This document shows positions 23,216 through 34,218 of a DNA stretch of 64,000 nt, in pieces (the stretch's first letter is position 1; every line of letters begins with the position of its first letter). Origin of the DNA: Neopestalotiopsis rosae (lineage: Eukaryota > Ascomycota > Sordariomycetes > Amphisphaeriales > Sporocadaceae); NCBI GenBank assembly GCA_023078685.1, contig JALGAS010000002.1, positions 4,774,001-4,838,000 of the forward strand. The letters are read 5' to 3'. The notes below the pieces were generated by a model. It saw nothing but the letters and a program-made list of their open reading frames with translations. It searched no databases and had not been told where the DNA came from. The position numbers and the translations under genes are program-made.

Positions 23216-25048
23216 ATGGGTGAAGTAGTGCAAGACTCATGGCAAACTATAGCTGCTCGCAAGCAAGCTGAGCGCGCATCCAAGATTCCAAAAGAGTGGC
23301 TCATCCCCGAGTCGCTACTCCCTGCAGCAGACAAGGAATTCGTGCAAGACTTTCCTGCAACATCTGGTCTGTTCACAGAAAAGGAATTGGTCATTACCGA
23401 GTCGACAGCGTCGGAAGTGGTGGACAAGATCGCAGCGGGCGAATGGACGGCCCTCGAGGTCACCAAGGCCGTTTGCAAGCGGACATCGGTCGCGCAGCAG
23501 CTGGTCAATTGCGTGACTGAGATTTACTTTGAGCAGGCCTACGCCAGGGCTGCTGAGCTCGATGACTACTATCGCGGAGAAGGAAAGACTGTTGGTCCAC
23601 TCCATGGCTTGCCGATAAGGTAGGTTGTCGGCTCGATACGAAAATGCCAATGCGCTTGATGCTGAGGACCTCCTTTTCTTAGTCTCAAAGATCAATTCAA
23701 TCTTGACGGCGTTGACTCCACGATTGGCTATGCTGCGTGGGCTGGTAGGCCAATTGCAGAGGAGTCGACTCTAGTCAAGCTTCTCCGCGACGCAGGGGCC
23801 GTCTTCTACGTCAAGACGAATGTTCCGACCACACTCATGATGGGCGAGTCTGTCAATAATCTCTTTGGGCGCACCTTGAACCCGCGCAATCGCAATCTAA
23901 CGACTGGTGGTTCCTCGGGTGGTGAGTCTGCCCTGGTAACCTTTCGGGGCAGCTTCATCGGCGTCGGAACCGACATTGGTGGCAGCATTCGACATCCAGC
24001 TTCCTATACGGGACTGTACGCGCTGAGGCCAGCACATGGAAGAGTATCTTACCAGCAGGTGACGAATACTTTCCTAGGACAAGAAGCCGTACGATCTTGT
24101 GCTGGTCCCATGGCTCGGTCGCCTGAAGATATTAGGCTCTTCATGTCTTCACTGATTGCTCAAAGCCCTTGGCTTCACGACCCGCAAATTGTTCCTCTCC
24201 CATGGAGGAACGAAGAGGAGATGCTACCAAAGAAGCTGTGCTTTGGATTCGGAATGGGCGATGGATACGTGACTCCCTCGTAAGATGACTCCAGATCTGT
24301 AATTGACGATAATTGCTCACATTTCGTAGACCACCCCTGCGAAGAGCTATGGAAATCACTAAAGCCAAGCTCATTAGTGCTGGGCACGACGTGGTTGACT
24401 TTATCCCGTATGAAACCAAGGAAGCGACAGACATTATCCTCAAGATGTGGACGGCTGATGGTGGCGAGGAGGTCCGACGCGACGCCGGCGCCACTGGTGA
24501 GCCATTGCCTACCAATGTAGATCGAATCTTTGGTCCCGGCAACCCTTCTCTCAAGTCCATGACCGTTTTCGAGACGTGGCAAAATCAGCACGCCAAGTCG
24601 ATCTTGGCTCAACGCTTTCTGGAAAGGTGGCAGAAGACAGCCGAGCAGACTCGGACAGGACGTCCGATAGATGCTCTAATCACTCCGAGTACACCCTTTC
24701 CGGCCATTCGCCATGAAACTCAGTACAAATGGAACTATGGCGTCTTGTCGCCGCTCCTTGATCTAACCACTGGCGTTTTTCCTGTCACCAAGGTCGACTT
24801 GGAGAAGGATCGTATCCCAGAAGATTGGCAGCCAATATCAGATAAAGACAAGGAGGTGATGGAACTGTGTAAGGACAATCATTGATACGTCTTGTGAGAG
24901 ATGAGTGCTAACGATTTGGCTAGTTGAAAAGCCCGAAAATCACGAGAACGCCCTTGTTGGTCTGGCGCTGATCGGCCGGCGACTCGAGGAAGAGAAGATC
25001 ACAGCACTGTTGCAAGTGATGAAAGACGTGGTTGGAGTAGATTACTAA
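23216..25048 (+). CDS. amidase (acetamidase / AS-family amidohydrolase)
   Basis: Predicted 554 aa in four exons (23216-23619, 23683-24279, 24330-24868, 24924-25048). The junctions restore GLPISLKDQFN, VTPSPPLRRAM and ELCFEKPENHENALVGLALI. The amidase-signature triad is complete: Lys in SLKDQF, Ser in GVGTDIGGSIRHPAS and the nucleophile Ser region in TTGGSSGGESALV. Length and ending resemble fungal acetamidases of the AmdS type, which release ammonia from small amides. There is no signal peptide, so it is cytosolic. The divergent urea transporter and the convergent Dal5-type permease support a role in nitrogen supply. The exact amide is unknown. Confidence 0.9.
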
Positions 25049-25126
25049 GTTGGGTACGCTAATGGAGTACTCATAACCGGGCAAGTTGGTGTCAGACCAG
25101 ACCTGCTGAAGAGGGACCTGAGTCAC

Positions 25127-26789
25127 TCAATAAATGTAAATGAACTCATCATTCTTGCCATCGGTTAGATCCAAATCAGTATTCCCTGGACTTTGATCAT
25201 TCACAACCTCGTCGGAGGTGTTTTGAAACCTCCTATCCATCGATCGATCATAGATATCGGCGTCCTTTCCAGCCCGAATTCGGCTCTTCCTGTTGAGCTT
25301 GTTCAGTACAAACAAATTGGCAGCCTGCATCAGTACCACCACAATGAGTGTGACAAAGATGGCCAACACACTGCGAAGCCCTCTGTGATAAGTAGGGGCC
25401 TCGTCAGCAGAAAAGAGCAGCGGTCCAATGATATTTCCAGCGGATGATGCAGCATTGTAGAGCGACATGATGACTGACTTCTTGGTCGTGCCACCGGTGT
25501 TGCCCACAATCCAGGAAACAATCAAGGGGTTTGCGCCAAAGAGGAAAGCAAGAAAGTAATACGCCAACAGCAACGGGCCCTTTTCCGATGAATCACGGCT
25601 AAGTGCATACAGCATCGCAAGACCTACGACAACGGGGATGAGTATGGCATCGAGTATCGCAAACTTGATCTTGGCCCTCTGCGCAGCCCATGAAGCTGCA
25701 AGGATGACAATCATTTGCAGGGCTCCAAAAGGCATGTTCAATAATGACGCAATGTACTTATCGTACCCTAGCCCCGACAGGATCAAGGGACCAAAGGTAT
25801 TTTGTACAGCTGCGCCGACGTTGAGAAGCAAGGTCATGCCGATCCAGAGGTAGCTCTTTGGTTCGAGAAAGAGTTCTGCGACATGCGACCACTTGAATTC
25901 TCGCGACCCTGTACCGGTTTGATTGGCACGTAAACGCTCGATTGCTTGTTCTTTCTCTATATCAGTCAGAAACCTGGCCGATGGGATGTCGCTGTCGAGT
26001 TTCCAGTACACGAACGGGGCTGTAATAATAGTGACTAGACCGACAAAGAGGAATATACTGGTTGCGATATCAGCACCGGAGAACGTTGTCAATGTTTCAA
26101 AACTCTTACATTTGCCATGATCTGAGCGTTTCGGAAGGGATATGCCCCAAGCCGTAGGACAAGGCCGAAGCGACAATTGTAGCAGTACCGTTTGTGCTGT
26201 ACCAAGCAGCAACACGAATCGGCTGCTCAGCGCGACGGTACCACTGACTCGTGATGACGGAGAACAAGGGCAAACAGCCAGCTTCGAATAGACCGAGGAA
26301 GAATCGAGTCGCGAGCAATCCACCAAAACTGTGGCACGCTGCCATGGAGGCCTGAGCGATGCCCCATCCCAGTACCAAGGCTGGCATCAAAATACGGTGA
26401 GGAACCTTGACGATGAGCCACGCAGAAAACGGCTGCCATGCGAGTTGAGCGATGGGGGCAATTGATCCAAGGAGGGAGTACTGGCTCCCAGTCAGGCCCG
26501 TGTCTGTCAAGAGACCAAACAGCGCTCCGTAGCCAAGCACCGACTTGTCCAGTATCTGGAGAAAGTAGACCCAGACAAGTATGGCCAAGATGACTCTGTC
26601 AGTCTTCCGACGAATGATTTTATCCTAGACATCGTAAGTTGAAGATACAATACGGCCTCTGTTTTGCGAACTGACATCCTCTTCCGTCAATGTCACTCGG
26701 TGAATGGTGTCTACTGGCCGGGCATTCTCCACCTGCTGGGCTTCAGTATCTTCGTCGAGTATCGCATCGCGTTTCTTGCTGTCCGCCAT
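25127..26789 (-). CDS. MFS permease, Dal5 / anion:cation symporter family
   Basis: Predicted 519 aa in three exons (26789-26676, 26624-26110, 26057-25127). The N-terminal join gives DKIIRRKTDRVILAILVWVY, the usual start of Dal5-like carriers. About 12 helices follow, with a conserved central loop (LDSDIPSARFLTDIEKEQAI) and a GNTGGTTKKSVIMSLYNA segment typical of allantoate, ureidosuccinate and vitamin carriers in the ACS family. It ends 79 nt from the amidase, tail to tail. The substrate could be allantoate, another ureide or an organic acid. Context favours a nitrogen compound, but this is inference. Confidence 0.88.
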
Positions 26790-27229
26790 GGCAAAAGTCG
26801 GCTTTCGAGTGGTTTGTTTATGTTTATCGATTATACTGGGAGGAAGAATTCTAGAAACCCCTCACATCATCTTGACAAGATAAATCAAGGTCTGCATTGA
26901 TGACGGCTTTGGTCATCTGTACCCCAGACCTCGGGACTCGCTATGCTGGGACTGGACACTAGCCCACTAGCCGCTGCTGTCTAGCATGCTAAGGGCCTAA
27001 GGCAGGGGATGCGGGGAGATCTGCAAGACACTATCTGGGGTAGCCGGGGGTCGAGACGGGGATCGTGTTGGGGCTCGTGTCGGGGGTGACGTAAAGCAAA
27101 ATTGAGTCACGGCAATTAACATTCGCATGCAAAGAAAGATGTATAACTATCATTTGGCGATTTATCGCAGTGTATGCCCGGCATGCCCATACTATCGGCG
27201 ATAGAATGTTCGTTGCAAGTAGGTTCGAT

Positions 27230-28133
27230 CTAGAAGTGACCTCCGTTGACTGGTAAGCATTGACCTGTCACAAAGCTGGACCAGTCAGACAGAAGAAACA
27301 CAATGGCGTCTGCAATGTCTGTTGCGTATGCCATTCTTCCCTTGGGTATAGCGGCTACTTGTGCTTTTCCAAAGGTTATTTTCGGGTCGTCTACAGGAGC
27401 GCCCACAGCTGAAGCTGCCACCAACGGGGTATCAGTCGCGCCTAGATTCAGTGTCAGCAAATAGCGAATAGCTCGGTGCTGGAAGGGTTTATGCTGACCG
27501 GGAGCGACGAGGTTGACACGCAGCTTCGGAAAGTCGCGAGCCCATGAGCGGGTCAAGCCGAGAACGGCATGTTTCGAGGCCGTGTACGCTGCCAGACCGG
27601 CAACACCACGTAGCGAGGCACCGCTGCCGACATTGACAATCGAGCCCTGGCCGATGCTGCGGACGGATCCCGGAACGACGCCGGGGACCTCCAGCTCCTC
27701 CTGGTCCGACATGCGCTGGAGCGCTTCCGTCGCCATATTCCACGTCCCCGTCACATTAACGGCCATGGTCTCTTGGTAGAGTTCGTCGGTGCCAATTCTG
27801 CCTTCCCAGCCCGCAATGCCTGCGCAATTGACGACGCCGTCCAATCTTCCCACAATGGAATCAAGAAAGGCTTTGCAGGCCTGCCGATCTGACACATTGC
27901 ATTGGAGCGTGAGATGGACACGCTCATGCATTCGAATATCCTGCGGGGCAGTAGAAGCGATATCTGCACCGTAAACCACTGCACCCAATGCCGCCAGAGT
28001 CCGGGTCAAGGCCAACCCAATGCCCGAACAGGCGCCCTGGTCATCATTAGCAAGGTACTCGAACAACACTGGCAAGGGGCTTCCAGACCGTGACAGCAAT
28101 CTGGCGACCACCAAATGAAAGTGTCCCCTCCAT
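27230..28133 (-). CDS. short-chain dehydrogenase/reductase
   Basis: Predicted 264 aa in three exons (28133-28089, 28036-27499, 27441-27230). The first, very short exon is needed to complete the nucleotide-binding motif AVTGACSGIG (TGxxxGIG). The second join restores VNLVAPGATDTPLV. Other SDR landmarks are NCAGIAG (NNAG-like), catalytic Ser in VNVGSGAS and Y-x3-K in YTASKHA. The C-terminus, SSFVTGQCLPVNGG, is also typical. It is a classical NAD(P)-dependent oxidoreductase. Asp in YGADIA suggests NAD preference. The substrate is unknown. Confidence 0.9.
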
Positions 28134-28947
28134 AGTGTTCCTATACTGTCTTTTGTTCTAGTGTAGAGTTGCGGGGCACGAAAATGAGTGTCGCTGGTGG
28201 CATTTCCTATACTGGTCGAATACTGAGTAAGGAAAAAGGTCTACAGAGGAAAAGCCAAATCATTCCGGTCACTTGTTTGGTCACCAGCATACCCGCTATC
28301 CGAGATTTATACCTATGATGCAGCGCCCAAGTGCTGGAGACAACTCATGGCACTATCCAGTACGTATGCAGGGTGACGGATTGGGCAGCGCATGAGTGCT
28401 GAAGCTGGGGCTCTGGGGCTCTGGGGCTAGCAGCGACAACGCTTGCAACTCGTCGGGTGATGCTAATCATCAGTACTGATTGAGAGTAATGATTGGTCAT
28501 GTTCTAATGTGCTTGAATTGACGGTGATTCTTTTGCAGAACGGCTGGTGTCACATCAACTGTTCATGGGACAGGCTTTGATGATGAATCGACTGAATTAC
28601 CAAATTCCCCACATACATACCTACGCTATAGGTCATTCAATCATCCTCAATGTATCATGCACTTGATCAAGCTGTTTGCTATCTGTTATCCGTGACTGCA
28701 TGCGCACCATAGGTGACCTCACTAACCAACCTAACCTAGTGGACTTCAAATGTTCCTAGGCAACAGTGGCATTTTATGATCCATGTGGGTCGACATTGAA
28801 TCAACTTGACCCAAAATAGCTACTCCATTAGGCAGATTTGTACGATAGTTTGATTGCTTCCTCAAAATACTTAAGTCCAAGGTATCGCTATTTTTTTTGC
28901 AACGCTTCGTAACCAGCAATCGCGACAGGATCAAACATTTAGCAACC
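28134..28947. other. intergenic, divergent promoter space
   Basis: Upstream regions of the dehydrogenase and of the unknown membrane-anchored gene. No further gene seen. Confidence 0.5.
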
Positions 28948-30133
28948 ATGCAGAAAGAGGATGACGGTGCCGAAGCGACTGGCCATGTCATACACATCAA
29001 TAGCATAAGTACCGCCATGCTCATGGTGAAGCAGAAGCAAGATGCTGCGGAACAACAAGAAAGGGGCCATGATGGGCTGAGGACTCAAGACAAAACTATC
29101 AATGCGGATTCACATGTGGCCGAGGATGTCAAGACGCAGGAGCAAGCCGATTGTGACGCCATCTTCGGAACCAAGAGATACGGATTCTACATTTACAAAA
29201 CATCAGAGCTCCATGGTCTCCTGGAAGAATACGTGAGCGACCCGGCAAATTTGGATCCTTCGGGGAAACCACCCCAGGCGCAACGCAAATTCTTGTCCTC
29301 CCTCAACAAGCTCTTTCTCCGTTTTGTCAAGCACAAGGTGTTTGACGCCAATAATATGGGCGAGGGCGAGCTTGAGATCATGCACCGGGCAGTAACGGGT
29401 GCCAAGGGTCGTCATCCGGCCCAGAAACTGCACATGCGCCGGATACGGGAGCTCGAAGCACCGGCTTCCGATGCGACGGCGTTTCGTGACGACCATCGGA
29501 CTCGGCGTGCGCGGGCGGCTGGCGGGAAAGATTGGACCGATGGATACCACCCCCGCTACTTCTGCGTCGCCGACAAGGAAGGATTTCCACCCATTGATAC
29601 CATCAGATACTTCGAACACGTACCTCTGGCCGAGGTTTGGGTCTACGACGCAGATTGGGAGGCGCCCGCTGACGGGGACGGCATAAGCGACGCAGACGGC
29701 TACCAGGGACGACTAAGGGTAAGTACTCACTTTGCCTTTTCATCTCGACTGAACAGGTAGCTAATACGAAGAATGCACCTTGCGGCAGATTCGATTTGCT
29801 TATAACTTATATATCCACTTTTACCCATTAACACTCCAGGAAGGTTTCGACATGAAGAAACTATGGCTGGAACAGAGCGACCACAGCAAACCTTACCCCT
29901 TTCCGGGGCACGATATAAATTATGATAATTTAAGGGACCGCGTGCCATTTGAAGGAGGAAATATTCCCAAAGACGTTTGGCAGCAGTTTGCCGAAGCTCT
30001 CGTGAAGGCAGGGAAGCTGGAATTGCCGGCTGAGCGTGAGAAGAGACCACCGTCGAGTCCATTGTGGGATCATTTCCTCCTTTTTATTGTACTAGTTTAT
30101 GTCGTCATGGCCTTTTCTGGTTACGCCCTTTAG
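28948..30133 (+). CDS. unknown protein with C-terminal membrane anchor
   Basis: Predicted 371 aa in two exons (28948-29718, 29789-30133). I start at the ATG at 28948 because the longer frame opens with a non-ATG codon. The acceptor at 29788 is chosen because it keeps IRFAYNLYIHFYPLTLQEGF in frame; a later acceptor at 29840 would also be in frame. The first 90 residues are hydrophilic and low complexity. Then comes a region with YGFYIYKTSELHGLLEEY and WTDGYHPRYFCVADKEGFPP that I do not recognise. The protein ends in one hydrophobic helix (FLLFIVLVYVVMAFSGYAL), which suggests a tail-anchored topology. No function assigned. Confidence 0.7.
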
Positions 30134-30394
30134 CTACCCAAACAATTAGAACATGTGATTCGATTTCTACTCACAGAAATATGGTTGTAACAAATCTTAA
30201 GTTCCGTATATGGGCGCAGTGAATAAAGTGGACTGCATGATGCACTTTCCGGTTTGAATTGAACAACATCTCCTTTAGTTGCCGAGTCTTTGCAACAGTT
30301 CGCAAGTCAGGCATGCTCTTCACCGTGTACGTCTCAGCACTGGTGTTGTTGATTCTAGCTCAAGTGCGACAGGATCATCCTACGGCAGTCGTCG

Positions 30395-32003
30395 TTAGCA
30401 GAGGCCATATACCCTGCCAAATGAGCTGTCCACTTGCCATGAATCAAAGTCGGAACCGTGGTCCACCGACTTGGCTGCTTCGGAAGCTTGTTGCAGACCG
30501 TAGCAATTGCCGATCAAGCGCAGGCAATCTGCTGCACACGCCTTTGCTTCGGGAGACACGAGCTTGGCAGAAGCAGCCGAGTAGAGCGGGCCGATTAGAG
30601 AGCGTGCCGTGAAGCGTGGCTCTCCCGATAGATTGATGAAGAATGGAACTGATCGAAGGATGCCCTCTATTGACTCCTGAACCCTTTGAGCTATTACTTG
30701 TCGTAGTTTTGTCAAGGACGCGATCTTATCGGCCTGATCTGTATCTACAGAGGGTAGAGATTGCGTCTCTGAAATGAACTTATCAAGCCATTGACACACA
30801 GCATCTGCCATCAAGATCCGTAACATGCGGAGGATGTTCCAAGCCTGTGCCCACCGTATGGAAGAGTATGAGTCTGCGCCATCCATGTACTCTTTTACTG
30901 ATGTAGGAAGGTCATGTAGCGCAGCAGAGCTCAGTGGCATGATTGGGTCAACAAGATCCATCTCGTCCATCTGATGGCCAATGTCCTCAATCATGGACTT
31001 GCATTGCTGAAATCTGGCCTCTTTGGGTATGACAAGCTTCTTTTGCTGGTATTCAGCAAGCATTCTCAAGAGTCGACCGCGCCGTAGTGCTAGGAGGCAC
31101 TTGGGATCATGTGGTGGTACAGTCTTGTCAACCTCAAGCAGCGCCGATGGAGCTGGAATCTTCTTGATCACGCAGCTTGCACTGATGCTGTGGCTGGCAT
31201 GGAGATACAGCTTTTGACCAAGCCAGCTGTCAAATTGACGACTGCCTCGTAGCTCCAACAGGGCGGCTGCTCCATTGATGTGGGCATTCCAATTGGCCAT
31301 GTCTTGATTTTCTCGCAAAGACATTGCCTCAAAGAGCGCCAGACAAAGTACTGAAACGAGAGTACTGTCACTCGTTGCTCGCTCCACAGCTATCAAGGCT
31401 TGTTGGGTTTTCTTGACAAGCTTGGAGTATCTTGCGTAAGCAAGTCGGTAAAGAGCTGGATCTTTGACTTGATAGGAGAGTAAGGCGATAGAAGGCACCA
31501 ATACCGCTTCCTCGATCGATTCTCCAAAGGCAGGACCAAGTTTGTAGAGCTCGGGTAAGTAGTTAAATAGGCTGTATGGGGCATAACTTTGCATGAAGAA
31601 CGATAGGGAGATGTGTTCAGGCGTCAGGAAGACTCCTGTATTGTTCAACCCCGAAGTCATAGTCATGGCATCTCGGTAAATGCCCTGAGATCTCTTGGCG
31701 GATGAGCTGTAAATGTCTTGAGCCGAGGAAAACGGATTGTTGCCCTTCTTCAGGCAGACCTTGGTGCTTGTGGCTTGAGTCTCGTCTCGCAAACGTAGAG
31801 CAAATTCATCTCGATAGCCGGAGCAGGAGACTTTGGCTCGTATACACTGGGAACAAGATGGTGCTTTGAAATCGCACTGCGTGGCAGTAAGGTTGGAGAG
31901 AGAACCGGAAGAAAGAAACACAAGAAGAGCATGGCGCACTCACCTTTCGACGTTTTCGGCGACATTGCTCACAAGCACGAGATGGAATGCTTTTGTCAGG
32001 CAT
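30395..32003 (-). CDS. Zn2Cys6 transcription factor (DUF3468 type)
   Basis: Predicted 513 aa in two exons (32003-31944, 31876-30395). The GTGAGT...CGCAG intron falls inside the zinc cluster and the join gives ACEQCRRKRRKCDFKAPSCS then QCIRAKVSCSGY, all six cysteines. The rest is helical with FMQSYAPYSLFNYLPELY, ALFEAMSL and WNAHINGAAALLELRG, as in fungal transcription factor domain PF11951. It lies upstream of the secreted carboxylesterase on the opposite side of a 588-nt gap but on the same strand. A regulatory link is possible but not shown. Confidence 0.88.
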
Positions 32004-32590
32004 TGAACCGAACACAGAAAAAATCAGACCGACTTCAGGATGAAGCACCGAGGAACTGGAAAGGCAACAAGGATGAAAAGACAGTGATTTGACGGATGGA
32101 AACCGAACACTGTATGCACCGTAAGCCATGCACTTGACGGATGTGGACATCGCGCTTAGGGGCTGGAGCCGGAGGAGGGTTTGGGCTAGTACCACACTAA
32201 TGCAGACATGTCCCACCTGCAGAAAGACTCAGCCTTACAAGTAGGCTGAGTAAGTGTACCTTGCTGCTAAGCTTGACTCGGAATGGGTGCACGGTGAGAG
32301 TACCAATCCTAGTGGTCGAACGGAATATCAAGGAATCGATGATGTCCCTCTGTGAAACTTAGGTCCCCAGACACCTCCCAGCACTTATAGGGGCCGGATA
32401 AAGGGCTCACACCATCCTCGTTGACAATCGACTGCACGTATAAATTGGATTAAACCTACTATCTATCGATATCGATAAAAGCTTGATATTATGATCTACA
32501 ATTAGACACTAATGACCCGGGACATATGGGTATAGAGAAAATGAAGAAATCAGGAACTGTGGTACACGATGTGACATGATATGAAGCAAC
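32004..32590. other. intergenic, regulator promoter and esterase 3' flank
   Basis: Upstream sequence of the zinc-cluster regulator and the 3' flank of the carboxylesterase gene. No gene seen. Confidence 0.5.
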
Positions 32591-34218
32591 CTAGAAGTTG
32601 GGTGCTCCGTATCGCAAACGGGGCGTATAGCAGGGAGCAGTCCATTCCAAATCAGGAGCTACCTCTTCAAAGGTAGAGTTGCCGCCCAGAGTGACTGCTG
32701 CCTGTCCTTGGCTCTCCACGAACTCTGGCCACTGGATGGCCGATGAGTTGGCGGTGAGACCAGTGCTTGGATTACGGGCAAAAGTGGCCAATGCATTTCT
32801 CCAATATTCGCCGCCAGCAAGTTCAGCCGGAGTAGCGGCATATCCAGTGGCGAGTTCGGACGAGTTGAAAATCACGTAGAGTTCCTGTCCGTGCCATGGC
32901 TTACCAGGGCAAGCGGGAGCGTAGAGATTGGGATAAGCACCTGTTCACATTATTAAAGTTAGATTGACTGTTGTATAAAGAAGTCTGGACTCAACTGACC
33001 TTCGTAAAGATACTTCCAGGTAGGAACACCGGCGTTGGCTCTCCAAGTGGCGCCCCACTGAAGCGGGCAAGCAAAGACGGCTTCATTGACACCGAGAACA
33101 ACTTCGGCCTTGTTCGGGAGTCTGCCGGACTCGGTAAAGAAGCAAGCTTCGTCATTGTTGAATCCAAGAATAGCTGGGACCCTGCTCAGCTGACCGGCAG
33201 CTACTATATCGGTGTAATTGGCAAAGACTGTCTTGTTGTCGATGGTTGGGCCGAACAAGCTGGTGATACCGGCGTACAGCTGAGCAGCCGTGTCAAGTTG
33301 AGAACTGACAATATTGCTAGCCTTTAAAGAAGCGCTGAGCAAGGTCTGCGCATCGGCATTTTCCATACAAGTCACAGTGTCGGCTTCACTGTTGCTGCTG
33401 CAATTTAGCAATTTGGCAGTCTCGGTCCACCCAGCCTCAGAGGTATTCTCGAATCGACGGCCGAATGCGTTGACCGAACCAGACATGGGTACGACACCGG
33501 CGATGATGGGATCTTGGTAAAAAGCAAAGTCGTAAAAGTCGACACTTGCACCGCCAGCGCTGTGGCCGAAGATAGAGATCCTGCTGGGATCACCACCGAA
33601 ACCTCGAATGTTGTCCCGAACCCATTCGACGGCAAGCCGTTGATCAAGGAGGGCGACATTTTGGGTAAAACCAGGAGCGCCAGAGAAGCCAAAGATTCCG
33701 AGACGGTAGTTGAAGGTAACAAAGACGACATCTTGTTGTAGGGCAAATATGGCTCCATTGTAGCTAGGATCATTGCCAGAACCACTGTGAAAGCCACCAC
33801 CGAAGAAGTACATCAAGACCGGTCTCAATTTCTTCGAGCAACTCCCTGGCTGCTTCCGCTTGGTCCATACATTGAGGTTCAGGCAGTCTTCACTCGTGTA
33901 GTTTGTGTACTCTTGCTGACTGCGTGCAATATTTTGCCAGTTCTCGGGCTGAGAAGCGTTAACAGTGGCGGGAGATTGAATACATGTATATCCGTATCGA
34001 TCGGCGACGAAATCGTCTTGGCTCTCATATTTGACAGGAGGTTGGAAGCGAAGTGATCCTATGGGAGCTTTGCCAAAGGGAATGCCGAGGAACTCCTCAA
34101 CGTCGCTGTGATCTGTCGAAGCATGGCCCTTGATGTGCCCGGATGAAGTATTGACTTGGAGACCCTGGGTTGAAGTGACACACAAAGACACCAATATGGT
34201 TTCTAGTAGGAGTTTCAT
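32591..34218 (-). CDS. secreted type-B carboxylesterase
   Basis: Predicted 522 aa in two exons (34218-33000, 32940-32591); the join gives YEGAYPNLYAP. The ATG at 34218 begins a clean signal peptide (MKLLLETILVSLCVTSTQG). Family landmarks are FLGIPFGKAPIGSLRFQPP, EDCLNLNVW, oxyanion stretch MYFFGGGFHSGSG, nucleophile elbow FGHSAGGAS, a Glu in NNDEACFF and the catalytic His in KPWHGQELYVIF. All expected catalytic residues are present and several N-glycosylation sites occur. It should be an extracellular esterase or lipase of the cholinesterase fold (PF00135). Confidence 0.92.
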
